From Pseudomonadota bacterium (GTDB taxonomy: Bacteria > Pseudomonadota > Gammaproteobacteria > Burkholderiales > Burkholderiaceae_C), in the NCBI GenBank assembly GCA_030538085.1, contig JAUNUR010000034.1, forward strand, positions 1 through 33,075: DNA of 33,075 nt. The letters are read 5' to 3'. The position numbers and the translations under genes were made by a program. Below the pieces are notes generated by a model that made no database searches, was not told where the DNA came from, and was given only the letters and a program-made list of their open reading frames with translations. Below are positions 24,703-32,426 of this stretch, piece after piece (position 1 is the first letter of the stretch; every line of letters begins with the position of its first letter).

Positions 24703-24826
24703 GCCGCGCAGCAGGCGCCTTCCGAAGGCCGCGGAGCAGGCCACGCCGAAACGCCGCGCTCGGGGTTTCCCCGAGCGCCAGCGTTGCCCCCCTCTGGGGG
24801 AAGGCGCCGCAGGCGACTCAGGGGGG
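24703..24826 (+). repeat. Composite intergenic repeat, copy B
   Basis: Occupies the exbB-exbD gap and is collinear with 20414-20547. It includes a very strong hairpin at 24756-24778 (GCGCTCGGGG, loop TTT, then the reverse complement) and ends GGGGGAAGGCGCCGCAGGCG, then ACTCAGGGGGG. Copies like this are, from memory, common between genes in Comamonadaceae. It may modulate the exbB:exbD ratio (inference). Confidence 0.72.
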
Positions 24827-24829
24827 AGC

Positions 24830-25462
24830 TCATTTCATGAGCTCTCTCAGGTCGTGCGCGAAACCCTCCAGCTCCGCCTCGATGTTGCCGATGGCCCGGC
24901 CAAACCAGTTGTAGGCCAGCACAGCCGGAATGGCCACCGCCAGGCCGGCGGCGGTCATGATCAGCGCCTCGCCCACCGGCCCGGCCACGCGCTCGATGCT
25001 GATCTGCCCCGAGCCGGCGATGCCGATCAGCGCATGGTAGATGCCCCACACCGTGCCCAGCAGGCCGACGAACGGCGCCGTGGCGCCCACGGTGGCCAGC
25101 AGCACCTGGCCAAACCGCAACTGCCGCATCACGGCATGCAGCGCGCCACGCAGCGCCCGCGTGAGCTGCTGCGCGCGGTCGCCCGCCGCCGCCAGCGTGC
25201 CGTCCGCGGGCAGCTGCGTGGCCCGGATCAGCGGCAGCACCCACTGGCCGCGATCGAAGCCGCCGACGCGATCGGCCGCGTCCACCAGGGAGGGCGCTTG
25301 CCAGAACGCGGCCACGCCGCGCGCCACGTCGCCGCCGGCGCGGCGCAGCATCCACGCCTTCCACAGAATCACCACCCAACTGGCGGTGGACATGAGCAGC
25401 AGAAGAATCGCCACGGCCTTGCCGATGGCGTCGCTCTGCATGAAGACTTGCTGCAGGTTCAT
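24830..25462 (-). CDS. exbB: MotA/TolQ/ExbB proton-channel protein
   Basis: A 210-residue inner-membrane protein with three hydrophobic segments: about 16-38 (AVAILLLLMSTASWVVILWK), 117-145 (VLLATVGATAPFVGLLGTVW) and 165-188 (ALIMTAAGLAVAIPAVLAYN). The second and third carry the family's GxxAPxxGLLGTVxG and AxxTxxGLxVAIPA motifs. It forms the pentameric channel around ExbD. It lies 36 bp after the dapB stop, in the same direction. No tonB is in the window, so its energy-transducer partner is encoded elsewhere. Confidence 0.88.
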   Translation of the reverse strand: MNLQQVFMQSDAIGKAVAILLLLMSTASWVVILWKAWMLRRAGGDVARGVAAFWQAPSLVDAADRVGGFDRGQWVLPLIRATQLPADGTLAAAGDRAQQLTRALRGALHAVMRQLRFGQVLLATVGATAPFVGLLGTVWGIYHALIGIAGSGQISIERVAGPVGEALIMTAAGLAVAIPAVLAYNWFGRAIGNIEAELEGFAHDLRELMK

Positions 25463-25498
25463 GGCTTCAGAAAAACGGCCAAGGGCTGTCCGGCACGG

Positions 25499-26329
25499 TC
25501 AGGACGACAGCCGGTTCAGGTCCAGCACGTCGAACATGTCGAACAGTCCGCTGGGCTTGTCCGCCAGAAAGCGCGCCGCGCGCAGGCTGCCTTGCGCGTA
25601 GCCGGCGCGGCTGCCGGCCTTGTGCGAAATCTCGATGCGCTCGCCCGTGCCCGCGAACAGCACGGTGTGGTCGCCCACGATGTCGCCGCCGCGAATGGTG
25701 GCGAAACCGATGCTGGACGGATCGCGCTCGCCGGTGTGGCCGTGGCGCTCGTACACGGCGCATTGGCCCAGGTCACGGCCCAGCGCCTCGGCGATCACCT
25801 CGCCCATCTTCAGCGCCGTGCCACTGGGCGCATCCACCTTGTGACGGTGGTGCGCCTCGATCACCTCGATGTCGTAGCCGGTGGCGAGCGCCTTGGCCGC
25901 CATCTCCAGCAGCTTGAAGGTGACGTTGACGCCCACGCTCATGTTGGGCGCCATGACGATGGCGATGTCCTGGGCGGCGGTGGCGATCTCGGCCTTCTGC
26001 GCCTCGGAAAAGCCGGTGGTGCCGATCACCAGCGCCACGCCCCGCGCGCGGCAGGCCGCCAGGTGCGCCATGGTGGCCTCGGGCCGGGTGAAGTCGATCA
26101 GCACCCGCGCGCCTTGCAAGCCGGTGGCCAGATCGGCGGTGACGGGCACGCCGCTCGCCCAACCGGCGAAGGCGCCGGCGTCCTGCCCCAGCGCGGGGCT
26201 GTCCTCGCGATCGAGCGCGCCGGCCAGCGCGCAGTCGCCGGACGCGCGCACGGCCTCGATCAGCATCTGGCCCATGCGGCCAGTGGCGCCGGCAATGGCC
26301 ACGCGCAAAGGTGAAGCGGAAGAAGTCAT
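25499..26329 (-). CDS. dapB: 4-hydroxy-tetrahydrodipicolinate reductase
   Basis: A 276-residue NAD(P)H-dependent enzyme of lysine/diaminopimelate synthesis. The N-terminal Rossmann motif is [18 protein letters not shown], then [41 protein letters not shown], and the catalytic/substrate motif [23 protein letters not shown] 26329 ([14 protein letters not shown]) is chosen; an upstream in-frame start at 26356 adds nine residues without family resemblance. It lies 57 bp after bamE and 36 bp before exbB in a conserved betaproteobacterial order. Confidence 0.96.
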   Translation of the reverse strand: MTSSASPLRVAIAGATGRMGQMLIEAVRASGDCALAGALDREDSPALGQDAGAFAGWASGVPVTADLATGLQGARVLIDFTRPEATMAHLAACRARGVALVIGTTGFSEAQKAEIATAAQDIAIVMAPNMSVGVNVTFKLLEMAAKALATGYDIEVIEAHHRHKVDAPSGTALKMGEVIAEALGRDLGQCAVYERHGHTGERDPSSIGFATIRGGDIVGDHTVLFAGTGERIEISHKAGSRAGYAQGSLRAARFLADKPSGLFDMFDVLDLNRLSS

Positions 26330-26386
26330 CGGCGAATGTCCAGGCTTGGCGATCAACAGGTCACGGCAAGGCGTGACGCGAAAAAC

Positions 26387-26944
26387 TCAGCGCCCGGGCT
26401 CCAGCGGCGGGTAGCTGAGGGCCGGCTGCGCGGTTTCGCTGGCCGATGGCGCCGCCTCACCCTCCGGCCTGGCGGCGGGGAACTTGGCCAGTTCCTCCTC
26501 GGTGGCTTCCAGCTTGGGCACCTTGACCTTGCGATCGCGGCTGATGCGCTGCACGAACTCGGTTTCGCTGGGCATGTCGTCGCCCTCGAAGCGCTCCAGC
26601 GAATCGCCCTGAAAGAACACCGCCAGCCGGAACTGCTGCGGCTCCACACGCTGGCGCTTCATGGTGAACACGTAGTCCCAGCGGTCGCCGTGGAACAGGC
26701 TGGTGACCAGCGGCGTGCCCAGGATGTCGCGCACCTGCAGGCGCGACATGCCCGGCTGCAGCGCGGCCACCTGTTCCCTGGAAACGAAGTTGCCCTGCAC
26801 CACTTCGGGCTTGTAGAGCGTGATGGCGTCGGCGATGCCGCGGGTGCCCTGCTCGAAACTGCTGCAGGCGGCCAGGGCCGCCGCCAGCACGGCCGGCATG
26901 ACCCGCGCGGTCATGCGGGCATGGGTTCGGAAATTGACAAACAT
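26387..26944 (-). CDS. bamE: Outer-membrane assembly lipoprotein BamE (SmpA/OmlA)
   Basis: A 185-residue lipoprotein of the BAM complex that inserts beta-barrel proteins. Signal peptide with lipobox ALAA-C (Cys27 from this start). The SmpA/OmlA domain contains [40 protein letters not shown] and VFTMKRQ. The C-terminal 60 residues are a Pro/Glu/Ala-rich extension beyond the domain. ATG 26944 is used; ATG 26914 ([12 protein letters not shown]) would also give a workable, shorter signal peptide. Divergent from fur with 76 bp between them, a gene pair conserved in betaproteobacteria. Confidence 0.92.
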   Translation of the reverse strand: MFVNFRTHARMTARVMPAVLAAALAACSSFEQGTRGIADAITLYKPEVVQGNFVSREQVAALQPGMSRLQVRDILGTPLVTSLFHGDRWDYVFTMKRQRVEPQQFRLAVFFQGDSLERFEGDDMPSETEFVQRISRDRKVKVPKLEATEEELAKFPAARPEGEAAPSASETAQPALSYPPLEPGR

Positions 26945-26981
26945 GCGTCGCGGCTCATGCACAATACGGCCGGTCATTGTA
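26934..26981. promoter_or_regulatory. Divergent bamE/fur promoter region
   Basis: Minus strand (bamE): -10 TACAAT (26976-26981, 5/6) in GCTACAATGA, with no clear -35. Plus strand (fur): TTGACA (26934-26939) and CACAAT (26960-26965), but their 20-bp spacing is long, so the true fur -35 may differ. No convincing 19-bp Fur box was found by eye. Confidence 0.45.
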
Positions 26982-27020
26982 GCGGTGGCGCCACGTCGCG
27001 CCGCGACGAGACGCGCCAGC

Positions 27021-27470
27021 ATGGACATGATCGACGAACTCAAAAGCACCGGCCTGAAGGCCACCTTGCCCCGGCTGAAGATTTTGGAGTTGTTCCAGAA
27101 AGCCGAGCAGCGCCACATGACGGCCGAGGACGTCTACCGCCTGCTGCTGGCCGAGCAGTCCGACATCGGACTGGCCACCGTGTACCGCGTGCTGATGCAG
27201 TTCGAGCAGGCTGGCCTGCTGAGCCGCAACCATTTCGAGGCCGGCAAGGCGGTGTACGAGCTGCGCGAGGACGAGCACCACGACCACCTGGTGTGCCTGG
27301 ACTGCGGCCACGTGGAGGAATTCCACGACCCCGAGATCGAGAAGCGCCAGAACGCCGTGGCCAAGGCGCGCGGCTTCACCATCGCCGACCACGCGCTCAG
27401 CCTGTACGCCAACTGCACCAAGGCGGAGTGCCCGCACCGCGCATCCGGCGCGCCCGCGCCAAGGCGCTGA
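27021..27470 (+). CDS. fur: Ferric uptake regulator
   Basis: A 149-residue Fe(II)-dependent repressor. The winged helix contains [18 protein letters not shown] and [20 protein letters not shown]. The metal-binding dimer domain has [20 protein letters not shown] (HHDH, CxxC) and [15 protein letters not shown] 27021 ([13 protein letters not shown]) is preferred over ATG 27027 because family members begin with two or three residues before IDELK. It is divergent from bamE and convergent with hprK, from which MITE copy 3 now separates it. Confidence 0.96.
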   Translation: MDMIDELKSTGLKATLPRLKILELFQKAEQRHMTAEDVYRLLLAEQSDIGLATVYRVLMQFEQAGLLSRNHFEAGKAVYELREDEHHDHLVCLDCGHVEEFHDPEIEKRQNAVAKARGFTIADHALSLYANCTKAECPHRASGAPAPRR

Positions 27471-27473
27471 GCA

Positions 27474-27501
27474 GCGCGAGGAGTTTGGGGACAGCCTCTT
27501 A
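27474..27501 (+). repeat. 28-bp repeat downstream of fur
   Basis: GCGCGAGGAGTTTGGGGACA then GCCTCTTA, starting 4 nt after the fur stop codon. It is 26/28 identical to the reverse strand at 24191-24218. Its last four bases are part of the left target duplication of MITE copy 3. Confidence 0.6.
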
Positions 27502-27502
27502 G

Positions 27503-27739
27503 CCTAGAAACGGCAGTTGGATGCGCCCGAGCGTGCCGTGATGGGCGTGTCAGGCAAGGCGCGAGGACGCGGCAGGCTCGTGCCTGCAAGGACGAGCAAC
27601 GCCGCTTGGGCAGCGAGCCAGCGCGGTGCGATCGGGTGCATAGCGCGCTCACCCAACAGGTGAACGTGATCGAAGCCGTGAAAGTCAGTGCTCATGCCAG
27701 TTGCTCAAGGATGGCGAGCGGTCAACTGCCGTTTCTAGG
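27503..27739 (+). mobile_element. MITE-like element copy 3, 237 bp (internal deletion)
   Basis: Same 17-bp terminal inverted repeats, flanked by a perfect 5-bp duplication CTTAG (27498-27502 and 27740-27744). It lacks 84 bp relative to the 321-bp copies, including the central hairpin. The deletion endpoints lie at short CAAGG repeats present in the full copies. It is inserted between convergent fur and hprK, and the right duplication contains the hprK stop codon. Confidence 0.92.
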
Positions 27740-27740
27740 C

Positions 27741-28697
27741 TTAGTCGCTGCCGCCTTTTTCCATGGCGCGCCGGTGGCGCTCGACGAACTCCTGATAGGT
27801 GTCGATGCCGCGCAACTGCAGGATGTGGTTGCGCACCGCGGCCTCCACCAGCACGGCGATGTTGCGTCCCGCCACCACCTGGATCACGGCCTTCTGGATG
27901 TCCACGCCCAGCACCTCCTGCGTCAGCGGCTCGTAGGGCAGGCGCTCGTATTCGCGCTCCATGGTTTCGCGCCGCACCAGATGCACGATCAGGCGCAGCC
28001 GCATGCGGCGGCGCACCGCGGCCTCGCCGAAGATGGCACGGATGTCCAGCAGGCCGATGCCGCGCACCTCCAGCAGGTTCTGCAGCAGCTCGGGGCAGCG
28101 CCCTTCGATGGTGGTCTGGTTGATGCGGAACAAATCCACCGCGTCGTCGGCCACCAGGCCGTTGCCGCGCGAGATCAGCTCCAGCCCCAGCTCGCTCTTG
28201 CCCAGGCCCGACTCGCCGGTGATCAGCACGCCCAGGCCCAGGATGTCCATGAACACGCCGTGCATGGTGGTGCGGTTGGCGAAGTGCTTGGACAGGTAGG
28301 CGCGCAGCACGTCGATGACGAAGGCCGCCGACTCGTGCGTGGCGAACATCGGTATCTGCGCCCGCTCGCACATCTGCATCAGCGCATCGGGCGCCGTCTG
28401 CCCATCGCACAGCACCAGCACCGGCGGCTCCAGCGTGACGATGCGGGCCACGCGGCGCGCGCAGTCCTCGGGCGAGGCGTTGGTCAGATAGGCCACCTCG
28501 CGCGGGCCCAGAATCTGCACGCGGTAGGGATGGATGTAGTTCAGATAGCCCACCAAGTCGGCGCTGGAGCGCGCCTGGCTGATGGCGGCGTCGTCGAAGC
28601 GGCGCTCCGACGCCTCCAGCCCCGCGATCCAGTGCCAGCGCAAGGAGGCCCGGTGGTCCTCAAACAGGACATCGGCGCTGATGGCGGTGGGTTTCAT
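27741..28697 (-). CDS. hprK: HPr kinase/phosphorylase
   Basis: A 318-residue bifunctional enzyme that phosphorylates and dephosphorylates a serine of the phosphocarrier HPr. The Walker A loop is [19 protein letters not shown], the HprK signature [17 protein letters not shown], and [11 protein letters not shown] the metal/phosphorylase site. The N-terminal domain ([20 protein letters not shown]) is present. Its stop codon TAA is inside the target duplication of MITE copy 3; the frame is intact. It lies downstream of ptsN and hpf in the nitrogen-PTS arrangement. Full length. Confidence 0.96.
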   Translation of the reverse strand: MKPTAISADVLFEDHRASLRWHWIAGLEASERRFDDAAISQARSSADLVGYLNYIHPYRVQILGPREVAYLTNASPEDCARRVARIVTLEPPVLVLCDGQTAPDALMQMCERAQIPMFATHESAAFVIDVLRAYLSKHFANRTTMHGVFMDILGLGVLITGESGLGKSELGLELISRGNGLVADDAVDLFRINQTTIEGRCPELLQNLLEVRGIGLLDIRAIFGEAAVRRRMRLRLIVHLVRRETMEREYERLPYEPLTQEVLGVDIQKAVIQVVAGRNIAVLVEAAVRNHILQLRGIDTYQEFVERHRRAMEKGGSD

Positions 28698-28786
28698 GGC
28701 GAAGGTGAGTCAGAAAGCGGGCCGCGCCAGTCTACGTGAAGCGCCCCACTGACCGCGCCCAGCGCCCCCAGGGCCGCGTCAGCGAC

Positions 28787-29275
28787 TCAGGACGCCGTCT
28801 GCGCCGACCGCCACTGGGCGATCAGCCCGTGCAACTCGCCCACCGAGCCGGCGGACTTGATGCGCTCGCGCAGTCCCGCATCGCTCAGCAGCTCGGCGAT
28901 CTCGGACAGGATTTCCAGGTGCTTCTGCGTCGCGGCCTCGGGCACCAGCAGAAAAATCAGCAGGCCGACCGGCTGCTCGTCGGGCGCGTCGAACCCGATG
29001 GGCTGCGCCAGTTGCAGCACCGCGGCCATGGGTGCCTTCAGGCCCTTGATGCGGCCGTGCGGAATCGCCACGCCGTGGCCCAGCCCCGTCGAGCCCAGGC
29101 GCTCGCGCGCGAACAGGCTGTCGGTGATCAGCGCGCGCGACAAGCCGTGCTGGTTCTCGAACAGCAGGCCGGCTTCTTCAAAGGCCCGCTTCTTGCTAGT
29201 GGCTTCGACACCCACCAGCACCTGCGACTCGGGGAGGATGGAGGCTAGACGGTTCATGGGCATGGACGCTTTCAT
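28787..29275 (-). CDS. ptsN: PTS IIA-like nitrogen-regulatory protein (EIIA-Ntr)
   Basis: A 162-residue PTS EIIA type-2 domain. STGLGHGVAIPHGRIKGLK contains the phosphorylated His (His73 from this start). NRLASILPESQVLVGVEATS opens the domain, and LLIFLLVPEAATQKHLEILS is the conserved core. It acts in the nitrogen PTS phosphorelay that signals nitrogen and potassium status; HprK links it to HPr. ATG 29275 has AAGGGAG 4 nt upstream; ATG 29257 (MNRLASIL) is the start most homologues would suggest. It lies 89 bp upstream of hprK. Confidence 0.93.
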   Translation of the reverse strand: MKASMPMNRLASILPESQVLVGVEATSKKRAFEEAGLLFENQHGLSRALITDSLFARERLGSTGLGHGVAIPHGRIKGLKAPMAAVLQLAQPIGFDAPDEQPVGLLIFLLVPEAATQKHLEILSEIAELLSDAGLRERIKSAGSVGELHGLIAQWRSAQTAS

Positions 29276-29471
29276 TATGCTCCCTTGGCGCGCGCCATCG
29301 TCGCGAACGCCGCCACCGGGTGCGGGCCTGGCTTGCGCCAAGCGGCGCCAGGCACTCCACCCGATATCGGGCACAGCTCTCGGACTGGAAAGAAAGAAGG
29401 CCGCCCGGGATGCCCGCGCGGCCAGTTCCTAAGTTTACAGTCTTGCCTTGGAGGGCTGCCGTGGCGCGATC

Positions 29472-29801
29472 CTACATCAGATGCTTGGCCGCCGCGTGCC
29501 CGTGGGCCTGCTGCTTATCCTTGTAACGCACGAGCTGGCGGTCGAGCTTGTCCACCAGCTCGTCCACGGCGGCGTACAGGTCCTCATGGGCGCTTTCGGC
29601 GAACAGGTCGTTGCCCTTGACCCCGATGCGGCACTCGGCCCGCTGACGCTTGTTCTTTTCCTTCTGGTTCTCGACCGAGAGCAGCACCCTCACGTCCACC
29701 ACCTGATCGAAATGCTTGGTGATCCGCTCCAGCTTGCTGGTCACGTAACTGCGCAGGGCAGGCGTGATTTCGAGGTGGTGCCCGCTGATCATCAAATTCA
29801 T
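29472..29801 (-). CDS. hpf: Ribosome hibernation-promoting factor (short HPF/RaiA family)
   Basis: A 109-residue protein that binds the 30S subunit and promotes inactive ribosome dimers. [20 protein letters not shown] opens the S30AE domain, followed by [20 protein letters not shown] and [20 protein letters not shown]. Only the short form is present, without the long C-terminal domain. ATG 29801 has an ideal AAGGAGG 8 nt upstream. It precedes ptsN. The rpoN gene that often lies upstream of hpf is absent here. Confidence 0.94.
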   Translation of the reverse strand: MNLMISGHHLEITPALRSYVTSKLERITKHFDQVVDVRVLLSVENQKEKNKRQRAECRIGVKGNDLFAESAHEDLYAAVDELVDKLDRQLVRYKDKQQAHGHAAAKHLM

Positions 29802-30037
29802 GGAAAAGCCTCCTTCTGAATGGACGGCCCACCGAGCTGGCATGCCCGGCGGCCAGAAACACAGCGCTTGACCGAAGCCGTCACGGCGTTGTCACGCCAG
29901 CCCACTATGCGCTGGTTGGAGGCGGAAAGCAATCCCGCCGAGCAAGCCCTTCGGCGTTGGGGGTGGGTTCGTTTTTGACACATGCACGCACGCCTCAGGT
30001 CTGCTACCGTACTGGATGGCGTTGGCGCGCTCCGGGG
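29802..30037. other. Intergenic region upstream of hpf
   Basis: 236 bp with no gene. A hairpin CGCCGA / TCGGCG with a 9-nt loop lies at 29936-29956, and a direct repeat GTGAC-n-GTGAC at about 29880-29897. No convincing sigma70 or sigma54 promoter could be picked by eye, although the hpf-ptsN-hprK promoter should be here. Confidence 0.5.
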
Positions 30038-30481
30038 TCACCACCCACGCGCCAGAAACACCGCCGCCAGCGGAATCACGGCCACCAGGTGCGTGGCGAT
30101 CATCACCGTCCGGCGCGCGCCGCGGATGTCGGCATCGGAGGGCATCGCCCCGCCAGCGGCCAGCCTGTCGCGCCAGTTGCGGAACCGCCGCGCGGGGCCT
30201 ATCTGCATCACCGCCACGACGATGAACAGCGTCAGCTTCGCCCACAGCAGCCAGTTGCTCCAGTACCAGGCGCTGCCCTTGGCGCCCCAGTAAATGCGCG
30301 CCAGTCCGGACAGCAGCACGGCGGCGGTGGCAATCCACAAGATCGCATCCAGCCGCACCAGCCGCTGCACTCCGGCGGGGTTGAGCCATTCGGCGCGGCA
30401 CATCGCGGCCTGAGCCGACGCGAACACGATCCAGCCCAGAAAGGCGCTGATGTGAAAAAAGGCAAGCCAGGGTTCAAGCAT
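30038..30481 (-). CDS. DUF2214-family membrane protein
   Basis: A 147-residue protein with four hydrophobic segments: LAFFHISAFLGWIVFASAQA, AILWIATAAVLLSGLARIYW, LLWAKLTLFIVVAVMQIGPA and THLVAVIPLAAVFLARGW. The pattern, with His in helix 1 and LARIYWGAKG after helix 2, fits the DUF2214 family of small inner-membrane proteins of unknown function. It lies 33 bp downstream of the LysR gene, in the same direction, so they may be co-transcribed. Confidence 0.78.
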   Translation of the reverse strand: MLEPWLAFFHISAFLGWIVFASAQAAMCRAEWLNPAGVQRLVRLDAILWIATAAVLLSGLARIYWGAKGSAWYWSNWLLWAKLTLFIVVAVMQIGPARRFRNWRDRLAAGGAMPSDADIRGARRTVMIATHLVAVIPLAAVFLARGW

Positions 30482-30514
30482 GGGGCCGATGGTAGCGGTG
30501 GTGGCGCGCCGCCA

Positions 30515-31432
30515 TCAGCGCGGGCCGCGCCAGAAAGCCGCGTCGCCGTAACGCTCGCGCAGAAAGTCCACCCACAGGCGCACCCGCAGGGGCGCATGGC
30601 GCGTGGGGTGCGGCAGGATGGCGTAGATGCCGTTGGGCGGCGCGGCGAAATCCTCCAGCACCGGCACCAGCAGGCCGGCGGCGATGTCGTGCTCCACCTC
30701 CCAGGTGCTGCGCCAGGCAATACCGTGGCCGGTCATGCACCAGTCGTGCAACACCTGGCCGTCGGAGCAGTCCAGCGGGCCGCTGGGGCGCAAATGCATC
30801 ACCTGCCCGTTTTCGTCGACGAATGCCCACCCGCGTGTTTGCGAGGCATCGGACGACAGCACCAGGCAGTCGTGCCGCGCCAGATCGCGTGGATGCCGGG
30901 GCGTGCCACGCCGCTCCAGATAGGCGGGCGCGGCCACGGCCAGGCGCCGGTTGTCGGCCAGGCGAATGCTGACCAGCGACGAATCGGGCAGGTCGCCCAC
31001 CCGCACGGCGCAGTCGTAGCCCTCGCCAGCCAGATCGACCACGCGGTCGGACAGGTTGAGCGAGATGCGCAGGCGCGGGTGCGCGGCGTGGAAATCAGGC
31101 ACCAGCGGCGCCACGTGCCGCCGCCCAAAGCCCGCCGGCGCGGTGATGCGCAGGTACCCGCTGGCCTGCACGCCGCCGGCCGACACGCTGGCCTCGGCGC
31201 CGGCCACCTCGGCCAGGATGCGCTGGCAGTCGTCCAGAAAGGCCGTGCCCTCGTGCGTGAGCGCGATGCGCCGCGTGGTGCGCACCAGCAGCTTCACGCC
31301 CAGGTGCTCTTCCAGCGCGTCGATCCGGCGGCTGACGACGGCGGGCGCCACGCCCTCGGCGCGCGCGGCGGCGCTCAGGCTGCCGCGCATGGCCACCGAG
31401 GCGAAGGTCTCGAAGGCCTTGAGCTTGTCCAT
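30515..31432 (-). CDS. LysR-family transcriptional regulator
   Basis: A 305-residue regulator. The N-terminal winged helix-turn-helix is seen in FASVAMRGSLSAAARAEGVA and VSRRIDALEEHLGVKLLVRT. The substrate-binding domain (about 90-300) contains GYLRITAPAGFGRRHVAPLV, YDCAVRVGDLPDSSLVSIRL and GIAWRSTWEVEHDIAAGLLV. It resembles the CrgA/DsdC-like group common in Burkholderiales. Divergent from the membrane-protein gene at 31559; two inverted repeats lie in the 126 bp between them. Effector unknown. Confidence 0.92.
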   Translation of the reverse strand: MDKLKAFETFASVAMRGSLSAAARAEGVAPAVVSRRIDALEEHLGVKLLVRTTRRIALTHEGTAFLDDCQRILAEVAGAEASVSAGGVQASGYLRITAPAGFGRRHVAPLVPDFHAAHPRLRISLNLSDRVVDLAGEGYDCAVRVGDLPDSSLVSIRLADNRRLAVAAPAYLERRGTPRHPRDLARHDCLVLSSDASQTRGWAFVDENGQVMHLRPSGPLDCSDGQVLHDWCMTGHGIAWRSTWEVEHDIAAGLLVPVLEDFAAPPNGIYAILPHPTRHAPLRVRLWVDFLRERYGDAAFWRGPR

Positions 31433-31477
31433 GCGGAAATTATCCCCACATGGCGCATCTGCTTGCGGCGCAAGTGC

Positions 31478-31538
31478 CACAGTGCTTTTGGCGGTGGCGG
31501 CGCACTGTGCGATCATGGCGCGCACCTGTCGCGCCATG
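31478..31538. promoter_or_regulatory. Two dyads in the lysR divergent region (candidate operators)
   Basis: Dyad 1: CACAGTGC (31478-31485) and GCACTGTG (31502-31509), 16 bp apart. Dyad 2: CATGGCGCG (31514-31522) and CGCGCCATG (31530-31538) around a 7-bp centre. Both are perfect. LysR regulators typically bind dyads upstream of a divergent gene, so these are natural candidates, but binding is not shown. Confidence 0.45.
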
Positions 31539-31558
31539 TCGTCGCGCTTTGTTGAACC

Positions 31559-32233
31559 ATGTCCGCCGAGTCCCCGTCTCCCGCCAAGCCCAGCATTGAT
31601 GTGCGCACGCTCAGCCTGACGCAGCTGCAGAAGCTGGCCGAGCGCGGCAGCCGGCGCGCCAAGGCCGAGCTGGAAAACCGCATGCGGGCAGCGGCAGCGG
31701 TGGCACCACCCCCGTCCACGGCGCCCACGCCCCGCCCCCCCGCGACGCCACCACGCCCGCTGCCGCCACTGCTGGCCGAACACGCGGCCATGGCCCCCAC
31801 GGTGCGCCCGCTTTCGCCACCTCCCGCTGACGACGCCGCGCCCGCTGGCCCCAGCGCGGCACTCGTGGAGCAACTGGAGCTGATCGCCCGCCAGGACGAA
31901 GCACGGGCGCGCGCCGATGGCCCGCCGCGCCTGGTCGGCATGCTGCTGATCGGCTGGGGGGTGCTGCTCACGCTGGGGGGGCTGGTCATGCTGGGGCACG
32001 GCGGCGGGCCGTACTACCTGTTTTGCGGACTGGGCTCGGCGGCGGTGGGCTGGCTGCTGATGCAGTGCAGCCGCTGGGCCATGGTGCTGCACGGCGTGCT
32101 GCTGCTGGTAGGGCTGGCCTGGGCCTGGCGCACCGGCAAAGCAGGGTTGCTCATGGCCTTCATACAGGCGGCGCCACTGTGGGTATCCGCGCTGTGGATG
32201 GCGATCCACCAAGTGCGCGAGCCGTTGGAATAG
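31559..32233 (+). CDS. Pro/Ala-rich membrane protein, unknown function
   Basis: A 224-residue protein. The cytosolic N-terminus contains LSLTQLQKLAERGSRRAKAE, then a low-complexity Pro/Ala linker (about residues 44-95). Four hydrophobic segments follow from about residue 125: LVGMLLIGWGVLLTLGGLVM, YYLFCGLGSAAVGWLLMQCS, WAMVLHGVLLLVGLAWAW and LMAFIQAAPLWVSALWMAIH. No family is recognised. ATG 31559 is divergent from the LysR gene and may be its target (inference). It is followed by the glcB promoter region. Confidence 0.72.
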   Translation: MSAESPSPAKPSIDVRTLSLTQLQKLAERGSRRAKAELENRMRAAAAVAPPPSTAPTPRPPATPPRPLPPLLAEHAAMAPTVRPLSPPPADDAAPAGPSAALVEQLELIARQDEARARADGPPRLVGMLLIGWGVLLTLGGLVMLGHGGGPYYLFCGLGSAAVGWLLMQCSRWAMVLHGVLLLVGLAWAWRTGKAGLLMAFIQAAPLWVSALWMAIHQVREPLE

Positions 32234-32309
32234 CCCGTCAAACCGGCGGGCCGCCGCCCCCACAAACACCAGCACGTATTTGCACGCCACGTTCATTCGC
32301 AACATTTAT

Positions 32310-32328
32310 CTTTGCAAAAAACGCAAAG
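32310..32328. promoter_or_regulatory. Dyad upstream of glcB (candidate operator)
   Basis: CTTTGC and GCAAAG flank 7 bp (AAAAAAC), 98 bp before the glcB ATG, inside an AT-rich stretch (32290-32385). The half-site overlaps TTTGCAAA, the core bound by RamB/ScfR-type regulators of glyoxylate and short-chain acyl-CoA genes in other bacteria (from memory). Assignment is inference. Confidence 0.45.
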
Positions 32329-32426
32329 GTTTTTCAATATTTCTGGTGTTTATTACCCAAAACAATTCGAATAAAGTACCCGCGAGGGGCGCATGGGGCG
32401 CCCACACGTTTTGACAGAGGCCCGCC

